Origin: Caryophanales bacterium UBA1427
GTDB taxonomy: Bacteria; Bacillota_I; Bacilli_A; ML615J-28; CAG-313
DNA: 11,815 nt
Assembly (NCBI GenBank): GCA_002329485.1
Contig: DCTZ01000043.1
Coordinates: 1-11,815 of the forward strand
Direction: 5' to 3'
Positions 5,453 to 11,815 of the stretch are shown here, piece after piece (position 1 is the stretch's first letter; each line of letters starts with the position of its first letter). The translations under genes and the position numbers were made by a program. A model generated the notes under the pieces. That model made no database searches. It had not been told where the DNA came from and saw only the letters and a program-made list of their open reading frames with translations.

Positions 5453-6780
5453 CCATTCAAAAAATAAAGTGCTATCAGACCGATTACCGGAAAAACGAAT
5501 ATTTCTTGGATGTAACGGATAAGCAAAAATCAATAAAAACCGACGGTCCGTTTACTACGATATATCTTAATCCGAACCGAAAAAAACAAAGGATTATCGG
5601 TTTCGGAGGAGCCTTTACGGAAAGTGCCTCGTACGTTTATTACAACAGCGACCACGAAACGAAAAAGCGGATTATCGAAGGCTACTTCGGACAAGACGGC
5701 TTAAGATACAATTTGGGCAGACTTTCCGTCCACAGCTGCGATTTTTCCTTAAACAGTTATACTTACATCGAAGAATGCGACGAATCTTTGAACAGTTTCA
5801 CAATCGAAAGAGAAAAGATATATGTGCTGCCGTTTGTAAAGGCCGCCAAAACATTGCAGCCTGATTTACAACTGATGGCGGCGCCGTGGAGTCCTCCCGC
5901 ATTCATGAAAACAAACGGCCGAATGAATTACGGCGGCAAACTGAAAGAAGAATATTATCCCCTTTGGGCCGGATATTTAATTAAATATCTGGAAGAAATG
6001 AAAAAGCACGGCCACGAAATCGAATATCTGAGCATCCAGAACGAACCCGAAGCGGTGCAGGTCTGGGAGTCGTGTATATATACTCCGAAAGAAGCAATCG
6101 CTTTTGCCAAAGTATTGGGACCACTGTTGAAAGAAAAAGGATTCAGGCAAACAAAAGTAATTCTTTTGGACCATAACCGCGACCTCATCGCAAAATGGAT
6201 GGAAGGGATTGCGGAAGATCCTGAGGTGCTTCCTTGGATTTGGGGTATCGGAATCCACTGGTATGTCAGCGAAGATTTCGACAAAGTGGCTTTAATCAAA
6301 GAAACGATCCCTTCGCTCCATGTCATCTTTACCGAAGGATGCCAGGAAGGCGGCGTTAGGTTAGGTTCAATTCAAACCGGCGAGCGCTATGCCCGAAACA
6401 TTATCGGGGATTTTACCCGCGGCTGCGAAGGATTTATCGACTGGAATCTGGTGCTCGACGAACACGGCGGACCGAACCATGTGGGGAATTTCTGCGATGC
6501 GCCGATGATCGTCAAAGACAATCAAGTCATTTTCAAAAGTTCCTATTATTATATCGGCCACTTCAGCAAATTCCTCTTGCCTTCCGCTTTTGTTATCGAT
6601 TCGATGGTAAGCGATAAAGATCTCTCAGTTTTGGCGGGGGTAAATCCGGACGGACGGATTGTCGTAGTCATTCTCAACGAAACCGATCGTAATACCGCTT
6701 ATCAGATTGCTATAAACAACCAAAAAATAGACGGCTTTATTCCAGCCCATACGATTCAGACGTGGTGCCTCGATGAGTGA
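5449..6780 (+). CDS. Cytoplasmic GH30-family beta-glucosidase/beta-1,6-glucanase-like enzyme
   Basis: The 443-residue product shows the GH30 pattern throughout. GFGGAFTES at 51-59 is the conserved N-terminal strand, and APWSPPAFMK at 145-154 is typical of glucosylceramidase-like enzymes. IQNEPE has E199 as the acid/base, and FTEGC has E296 as the nucleophile. The TIM barrel is followed by a C-terminal beta region that completes the side domain. No signal peptide is present, so it acts in the cytoplasm, unlike many GH30 enzymes. Known GH30 activities include beta-glucosidase, beta-1,6-glucanase, glucosylceramidase and xylanase. Beside laminarinases and a phosphorylase, removal of beta-1,6 branches or terminal glucose from imported oligoglucans is the best guess. 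Its start overlaps the cupin gene (ATGA) and its end overlaps the next GH16 by 8 bp. Confidence 0.9.
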   Translation: MTIQKIKCYQTDYRKNEYFLDVTDKQKSIKTDGPFTTIYLNPNRKKQRIIGFGGAFTESASYVYYNSDHETKKRIIEGYFGQDGLRYNLGRLSVHSCDFSLNSYTYIEECDESLNSFTIEREKIYVLPFVKAAKTLQPDLQLMAAPWSPPAFMKTNGRMNYGGKLKEEYYPLWAGYLIKYLEEMKKHGHEIEYLSIQNEPEAVQVWESCIYTPKEAIAFAKVLGPLLKEKGFRQTKVILLDHNRDLIAKWMEGIAEDPEVLPWIWGIGIHWYVSEDFDKVALIKETIPSLHVIFTEGCQEGGVRLGSIQTGERYARNIIGDFTRGCEGFIDWNLVLDEHGGPNHVGNFCDAPMIVKDNQVIFKSSYYYIGHFSKFLLPSAFVIDSMVSDKDLSVLAGVNPDGRIVVVILNETDRNTAYQIAINNQKIDGFIPAHTIQTWCLDE

Positions 6781-7492
6781 ATGGAAATTGATTTTTGAAG
6801 AAAATTTCGCAGGCGATTCCTTAAATCCCCAAAGATGGAATATCAATGAAGGCGGAGGGGGGTTTGGCAATCAGGAATTGCAGTATTATCATCCGGATAA
6901 TGTGAAAATCGAAAAGAATATGCTGGTAATTACCGGCGAAAAAAGAACGGTCAACGAGTGGGAATACTGTTCGGGCAAAATCACAACCAAAGGGAAATTC
7001 AGTTTCCGATACGGCCTTGTGGAAATTAAAGCCAAACTTCCGACCGGCAAAGGAATGTGGCCGGCGCTTTGGATGATGCCCGAGAACAGCCGGTACGGTC
7101 CCTGGCCGTCCTGCGGGGAAATCGACATCATGGAAAGTTTGGGCCATTTCCCGGCACTCTTTTACGGCACGATTCACTTTGGAAAACCTCATTCCGAAGC
7201 CGGCGTAAGGTACATTATTCCCGATTTTGATCCGGAGAGGTTTTATACGTTCAAACTCCTTTGGGAAGAAAAAGAAATCAAATGGTATGTCGACGACTTT
7301 TTGATCGGCGGTGTCAACACGTGGTTTACGAACCACGGAAAATATCCTGCGCCGTTTGACCAACCGTTTTTCCTGATTGTCAATCTGGCAATTGGAGGCC
7401 GCTTTCCCGGGAATCCCGACGAAACAACGGTCTTCCCCGGAAAATTTATTGTCGATTACATAAAGGTATATCAAAGAAACGGAGGTGATTGA
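6773..7492 (+). CDS. Second GH16 beta-glucanase, no export signal (probably cytoplasmic)
   Basis: The 239-residue protein is a bare GH16 catalytic domain. The N-terminus MSEWKLIFEENF begins directly in the domain's first strand, with no signal peptide, lipobox or accessory module. KAKLPTGKGMWPALWMM leads to the catalytic EIDIME, with E116 nucleophile, D118 and E121 acid/base, again in the laminarinase form. It is clearly homologous to the GH16 domain of the lipoprotein encoded at 3481-5037, so the operon has one outside and one inside version. The likely role is to shorten imported beta-1,3-oligoglucans for the phosphorylase. It overlaps GH30 by 8 bp upstream and is followed one base later by the phosphorylase start. 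Cytoplasmic location is inferred from the missing signal. Confidence 0.92.
   Translation: MSEWKLIFEENFAGDSLNPQRWNINEGGGGFGNQELQYYHPDNVKIEKNMLVITGEKRTVNEWEYCSGKITTKGKFSFRYGLVEIKAKLPTGKGMWPALWMMPENSRYGPWPSCGEIDIMESLGHFPALFYGTIHFGKPHSEAGVRYIIPDFDPERFYTFKLLWEEKEIKWYVDDFLIGGVNTWFTNHGKYPAPFDQPFFLIVNLAIGGRFPGNPDETTVFPGKFIVDYIKVYQRNGGD
7481..7490 (+). promoter_or_regulatory. Near-perfect Shine-Dalgarno site that sets the phosphorylase start at 7494
   Basis: GGAGGTGATT is complementary to nearly the whole 16S anti-SD. It sits inside the last codons of the second GH16, 8 bases from GGAGG to the ATG at 7494. The in-frame GTG at 7485 is part of the SD and too close to be the start. Confidence 0.85.
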
Positions 7493-7493
7493 A

Positions 7494-10400
7494 ATGCTCC
7501 TTTTAAAACCTTTTACAATGGATAATTACGATCTCAAGAAACCTTTTTCATCGTTTTTCCCGGGCGTGTCCGGAAAAAACGGCATTCCGATCTGGGCCTT
7601 CTACTGCAATCGCGGGCAGGGAATAACTTCGTTCGGCGTCAAAGACAAAAACGGGGCTATCCTCGAATTTAACCCGGCTGCCATCGCTTACGAAAAAGTG
7701 CAAACCCAGGGTTTCAGGACTTTCTTAAAAGCCAACGGACACTTTATCGAACCGTTTACCAAGCTAGGGTTCGGCCAGCAGATCAGAAAAATGCGCCTTA
7801 CAAGCACGCATCTTTTGTTGGAAGAAACCGACAAAGACCAAAAATATCTGATTACGGTCGAATATTTCACCCTTCCGGAAGCGCCGCTTGGAGCCTTGAT
7901 GCGTACGCTGACTTTTAAAAATCTCGCCAACAGGAAAGTAAAAATCGAACTTCTCGACGGACTGAGCCAGGTTCTTCCGCGGGGATTGTCGAACGGAGCT
8001 TACAAAGATGTCGGCAATCTGATGCGCAGTTGGATGGATGTCGTGCACCTGGAAAACCATACTCCGTTCTTCAAAATGCGTTCTTCAAGCGCCGACGAAG
8101 CGGAAGTCCACACTACCGATGACGGAAATTTTTACTTAGCAAAGGACGATAAAAACCAGCTTTTGAAGCCGATTGTCGATGCTGATTTGGTCTTCAAACA
8201 CGATTTATCCAAACAAATTCCTTACGGTTTTATCGAAAATGACCTAAACGATTTGTTGATAACCCCGCAATACCCTTTCAACAAAGTACCTTGCGCCTTC
8301 TTCGGGGTGGCCAAAACTTTGGGCCCGGGCGAAGAAATCAGGATTTTATCGATGATCGGCATGGCGCACGAGTACGGCGATTTGGAAAACTATCTTCCGG
8401 AATTTTTGAAAAGCAGTTTCTTCGAAACGAAAAGCCGCAGAGCGGAAGAACTGGTGCTTGAACTTACAAAAGGAATCGAAACCGTCACGGCCTATCCCGA
8501 TTTCGACGAATATCTGAAACAGAGCTTTTTGGACAATGTCCTGCGGGGAGGTTTCCCGATCAATCTGGGCTGTGCCAAAAACCCCAAACCGTTTTATCTG
8601 TATTCAAGAAAGCACGGCGATCCGGAAAGAGATTATAACTGGTTCAATCTGGAGCCGGAATATTACACCCAGGGTAACGGAAATTACCGGGACATCAATC
8701 AGAACCGCCGAAACGACGTCTTGTTCAACCGTTTTTTGGGAACGGCGAATATCAGGCAATTCATGAATCTGATTCAGCTCGACGGGTATAACCCGTTAAG
8801 CATCAACGGTTCTTCCTACCGCTTAAACAACGAAATCGATGTCGATTTGTTGCTTGCAGATCTGTTCAAAACCGAGGTTCCGGATTTCAGAAAAATTTTA
8901 AGCAAAGAATTCACCCCGGGAAAAATTTATCAAGAACTTCTGCGAAACGAAACCAAACTGAAAGTATCCCCGGATGAAGCTCTGAAAAGCATTTTTACCG
9001 AATCTTTGGAAGAAACGAACGCAACTTTCGGGGAAGGTTATTGGATCGATCACTTTACATACAATTTCGATTTGATTGAAAGTTATCTTTTGAAATACCC
9101 GGATCAGTTGGAAGAACTTCTCTTCGACGACGATACATATATGTATTACCAAAGCCCGGCGGAAGTTTTGCCGAGAGAAGAAAAAATCGGATTGACCTCA
9201 AAAGGCGAAATCCGTCAGTACGGAGCTTTAAGATTCTTTACCCCGGAAGAAAAACGGAAAATCGGTTTTGTGGAGGGAAAATCCAATTATCACAAAACCG
9301 AAGACGGCGATATATATACCTGCAACCTATTGGAGAAATTAATCAGTCTTGCCACGGTCAAGTTCGCTTTGCTTGACCAAAGCGGTTTCGGTATCATGAT
9401 GGAAGCAAACAAACCGGGCTGGAACGATGCGATGAACGGCTTGCCGGGACTCCTTGCTTCCGGGGTATCCGAAACAATCGAACTCTTGAGAATCGTCGAC
9501 TTTTTGGTGGACGCATCCAAAAGATTCGGCGCAAAAGAAATAACCGTTTGCCAGGAACTGGCGAATCTGATGGAAATCATCCGCGAAGGCTTGGATCTTA
9601 GGGAAGAAGCGAAACTGACCGAACTCGGGTTCTGGGAAGTAAGACTCGATGCGCTGGAAGATTACCGCAGACGGACCAAGTATTTCCTGAGTGGTCTCGT
9701 TAAAGAGTTCGGCTTAAAAGATTTAACTGGATATTTCGAAAAAATGAAACGTTACATCATGGTTCATTTGAAGGAGCTGCTTGAAAGATACGAAATCATC
9801 CCGACTTATTTGATTCATATTCCGACGAAGTTTGTCCCTAAACCGGGCCGCACGCCGTACGGCTTGCAGAAAGTGAAAATTTGGGATTACAACATGAGGG
9901 CGCTTCCTTGGTTCTTGGAAGCACCGGCCCGTTTCTTAAAAGTTGCCCGCTTATTTCCGGAATATCCGGTTGAGCAGCTTTACCGAAGAATCCGGGACAG
10001 CGACCTATTTGATTCGCAGCTTAAGTTATACAAAACAAGCGCCGATCTGGACAACGAAACTATGGAAATCGGACGCATCTGCGCGTTTACCAAAGGCTGG
10101 CTGGAACGCGAATCGAATTTCGTTCACATGAGTTTTAAATATCTGTACGGTCTATTGAGAAGCGGTCAGTACGACAGGTTCTACGAAAATATCACAACCT
10201 CGATGCCGCCTTTTATGGACCCGAACCGCTACGGGCGAAGTATATATGAAAATGTCTCATTCATCGCCACGACCAACAATCCGGATCCCGAAACCCACGG
10301 AATGGGCTTTGTTGCTCGTCTAAGCGGATGTAATGCGGAAGTGGTGAGCATGTGGTTCCACATGATGTTTGGGCAATCTCCATTTACGGTTGAGGACAGC

Positions 10401-10673
10401 GAACTGGTTCTTACGTTAAAACCGCTTGTTCCTTCCTCTTTCTTCCGAGACGGAATTCTGAAAACAAAGTTTTTGGGTTCCATCGACGTAATATATCTTT
10501 ATTCAGGTGATCTTTCAACTTTTGATGAACGGATCAAAGTATTAAAATACGAGTTGGTGAACAATCAAATGGTGAAAGAAATTGCATCGACGAGCCTAAA
10601 AGGCCAAGATGCCATCGATGTGCGTAACGGTGTATATACGCACATCAAAGTAACGCTAGGACAACAAATTTAA
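7494..10673 (+). CDS. Glycoside phosphorylase of the GH94/GH149/GH161 group, probable beta-1,3-oligoglucan phosphorylase
   Basis: The 1059-residue protein has no signal peptide. It has the cellobiose-phosphorylase-like layout: an N-terminal beta-sandwich (about residues 1-300), a central alpha/alpha barrel and C-terminal strands. GWNDAMN, with D645, aligns with the DWND motif of GH94 enzymes, where the last Asp is the general acid. Aromatic clusters such as NYDWF-like ERDYNWFNLEPEYY (about 377-390) fit the sugar-binding barrel. GH94 enzymes are usually about 800 residues. The extra length fits GH149 and GH161, whose known members phosphorolyse beta-1,3-oligoglucans to alpha-glucose 1-phosphate. 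GH161 is favoured because it is reported from Gram-positive bacteria, but this rests on memory and length, not an alignment. Coupled to GH16 and GH30 genes, it is the key intracellular step, saving ATP. The stop at 10671-10673 is 18 bp from the next gene. Confidence 0.85.
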   Translation: MLLLKPFTMDNYDLKKPFSSFFPGVSGKNGIPIWAFYCNRGQGITSFGVKDKNGAILEFNPAAIAYEKVQTQGFRTFLKANGHFIEPFTKLGFGQQIRKMRLTSTHLLLEETDKDQKYLITVEYFTLPEAPLGALMRTLTFKNLANRKVKIELLDGLSQVLPRGLSNGAYKDVGNLMRSWMDVVHLENHTPFFKMRSSSADEAEVHTTDDGNFYLAKDDKNQLLKPIVDADLVFKHDLSKQIPYGFIENDLNDLLITPQYPFNKVPCAFFGVAKTLGPGEEIRILSMIGMAHEYGDLENYLPEFLKSSFFETKSRRAEELVLELTKGIETVTAYPDFDEYLKQSFLDNVLRGGFPINLGCAKNPKPFYLYSRKHGDPERDYNWFNLEPEYYTQGNGNYRDINQNRRNDVLFNRFLGTANIRQFMNLIQLDGYNPLSINGSSYRLNNEIDVDLLLADLFKTEVPDFRKILSKEFTPGKIYQELLRNETKLKVSPDEALKSIFTESLEETNATFGEGYWIDHFTYNFDLIESYLLKYPDQLEELLFDDDTYMYYQSPAEVLPREEKIGLTSKGEIRQYGALRFFTPEEKRKIGFVEGKSNYHKTEDGDIYTCNLLEKLISLATVKFALLDQSGFGIMMEANKPGWNDAMNGLPGLLASGVSETIELLRIVDFLVDASKRFGAKEITVCQELANLMEIIREGLDLREEAKLTELGFWEVRLDALEDYRRRTKYFLSGLVKEFGLKDLTGYFEKMKRYIMVHLKELLERYEIIPTYLIHIPTKFVPKPGRTPYGLQKVKIWDYNMRALPWFLEAPARFLKVARLFPEYPVEQLYRRIRDSDLFDSQLKLYKTSADLDNETMEIGRICAFTKGWLERESNFVHMSFKYLYGLLRSGQYDRFYENITTSMPPFMDPNRYGRSIYENVSFIATTNNPDPETHGMGFVARLSGCNAEVVSMWFHMMFGQSPFTVEDSELVLTLKPLVPSSFFRDGILKTKFLGSIDVIYLYSGDLSTFDERIKVLKYELVNNQMVKEIASTSLKGQDAIDVRNGVYTHIKVTLGQQI

Positions 10674-10691
10674 AAAAATAAAGGAGGATTT

Positions 10692-11815
10692 ATGGAAAAA
10701 AAATTTATTAAATCTGTATTTGTTGTATTATCTCTAGTGGTTCTTTTCTCCCTTTTCGCCTGCGAAAAACGGGAAACATTCGAACCGGAAATTAAAGGCG
10801 TCCAATCTCAAATGACAGCCTATACCGGCGATGTCTTCGATTTCATGGCCGGAATCACCGCTACCGACAAGTATGGTAAAGACGTGACCGACAAAGTCAA
10901 GTACTACACGGCAGCGCCGATGAACGAAAAAGGTGAACTGATTCAATCGGGCGAATATTCCGTCCGTTACGAATTGGAAATCAACGGCGTAGTTTTGACG
11001 CAGGAATACGCCATGCTTAAGGTTATCTTCAAGAAACCCGATGTGATAACCGACAATATGATCTTTAACGGCGACTTCTCGTCCGGTTATACCGATCCGT
11101 TTGTTTTGTCGCAGTTCGAAAACGGAACCGGTACTTTCGGTGTCGAAAACGAAGAATTGTACGTTAATATTACGAATATTGCGGCTGCGCAGGCATCTCC
11201 GCGGGTCGATTACAACGATCTTCAATTGGATCCGGACAAATTCTACGAAGTCCGTTTCGACGCAAGAGCCAATGTTCCGAGATGGCTTCATATCCAAATC
11301 GGTCAATTGATCGACTCGGCTCCGTGGTTCTATTCGGTTGACCCGATTGAACGTTACTTCCACTTAGACACGACAATGCAAACATTCTCGTTCCGCTTCC
11401 AACCTTCAACCAAGGAAGGAGCAGACATGACCAAGATTTCGCTTCTCTTCGAATTCGGTAAGATGAAAGACGAAGCAATTCTTACAACCTGTTTCCTTGA
11501 CAATATCGTAATGCAAGAAGTCGATTCGCTCGGCGAAGATACAACTCCGCCTACAATTACCGTTCCATCGGGAGAATTCATTGCCTATGTCGGCGAAAAA
11601 TTGAATGTTCCTGTAACCGCATACGATGACTTCGATAAAGACATAACCGACAGATTGGAAGTAAGCGGCGATGAAATTCCGGTTGACGAAAACGGTTTGT
11701 TGACAACCGAAGGCGTTTATACTTTGATTTACAAAGTCAAAGATACCGCCGGCAACGAAGCAACCGCAACCGTAACCGTAAAAGTCAATCCGCCGAGACA
11801 ATTCGCCGATCCTGA
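10692..11815 (+). CDS. Modular surface lipoprotein with CBM-like and Ig-like domains (3' end outside window)
   Basis: This frame stays open to the window edge, giving 374 codons with no stop. A strong SD (AAGGAGG, 10681-10687) precedes the ATG. The signal is a Lys-rich start, a hydrophobic core and LFAC with lipidated Cys24. Residues about 30-115 look like an atypical bacterial Ig-like domain. Residues about 120-275, starting MIFNGDFSSGY, look like a CBM4/9-type jelly-roll with an aromatic-rich face. From about 282, DTTPPTITV begins an Ig-like (DUF5011/HYR-type) domain ending in DTAGNEATATVTVKV. The protein continues, so a catalytic domain or further modules may follow. No terminator or promoter separates it from the phosphorylase, so it belongs to the operon. 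It is probably a surface glucan-binding protein or a large glucanase. It is not a classical transporter solute-binding protein in the part seen. Confidence 0.85.
   Translation, partial: MEKKFIKSVFVVLSLVVLFSLFACEKRETFEPEIKGVQSQMTAYTGDVFDFMAGITATDKYGKDVTDKVKYYTAAPMNEKGELIQSGEYSVRYELEINGVVLTQEYAMLKVIFKKPDVITDNMIFNGDFSSGYTDPFVLSQFENGTGTFGVENEELYVNITNIAAAQASPRVDYNDLQLDPDKFYEVRFDARANVPRWLHIQIGQLIDSAPWFYSVDPIERYFHLDTTMQTFSFRFQPSTKEGADMTKISLLFEFGKMKDEAILTTCFLDNIVMQEVDSLGEDTTPPTITVPSGEFIAYVGEKLNVPVTAYDDFDKDITDRLEVSGDEIPVDENGLLTTEGVYTLIYKVKDTAGNEATATVTVKVNPPRQFADP

Noticed and set aside
7485..7493. GTG start for the phosphorylase, overlapping the GH16 stop
   Set aside because: The GTG is part of the SD GGAGGTGATT. 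The ATG at 7494 has correct spacing.
985..11815. Mycoplasma-type genetic code (TGA as Trp)
   Set aside because: TGA ends several genes at the right place and Trp positions in GH16 and GH30 motifs are all TGG.

Overview
This window looks like chromosomal DNA from a Gram-positive, Bacilli-type bacterium, possibly close to the Acholeplasma/Izemoplasma side of that group. Three things point there. The tRNA genes form a dense tandem cluster in a Bacillus-like order with encoded CCA ends. Shine-Dalgarno sites are strong (GGAGG type) and promoters are sigmaA-like. Exported proteins are lipoproteins with a Cys lipobox. TGA is used as a stop (for example at 1696-1698 and 6778-6780) and Trp is TGG, so this is genetic code 11 and not the Mycoplasma code. 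The species cannot be named from the sequence.

Layout: 1-873 holds ten tRNA genes (Thr, cut by the window edge, then Lys, Leu, Ala, Met, Ile2, Ser, fMet, Asp, Phe), followed by an intrinsic terminator at 892-917. 985-1698 encodes a HAD-superfamily hydrolase. 1792-3213 encodes a cysteine-rich FAD-dependent dehydrogenase of unknown role (COG2509 type), closed by a terminator at 3242-3272. Both have housekeeping-type promoters and no visible link to what follows.

From 3301 to the right edge lies a catabolic operon, most likely for beta-1,3-glucan (laminarin, callose, curdlan or fungal-type glucan). A near-ideal promoter (TTGACA, 17 bp, TATAAT with a TGn extension) is followed by a palindrome at the expected transcription start. 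Two identical 16-bp LacI-type operator-like sites lie 85 bp apart, about eight helical turns. The tightly packed genes are: a secreted GH16 lipoprotein (GH16-FnIII-CBM6-like), a small cupin, a GH30 glycosidase, a second GH16 without any export signal, a 1059-residue glycoside phosphorylase related to GH94/GH149/GH161, and the start of a modular lipoprotein with carbohydrate-binding and Ig-like domains that runs off the window.

Proposed scheme (inference): the anchored GH16 cuts glucan outside the cell and the last lipoprotein helps hold the polymer. Oligosaccharides are imported by a transporter outside the window. The cytoplasmic GH16 and GH30 then trim and debranch them, and the phosphorylase splits the beta-1,3-oligoglucans with phosphate to give glucose 1-phosphate, saving ATP. 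The cupin's role is unknown, but its translational coupling to the glycosidases suggests it belongs to the pathway.
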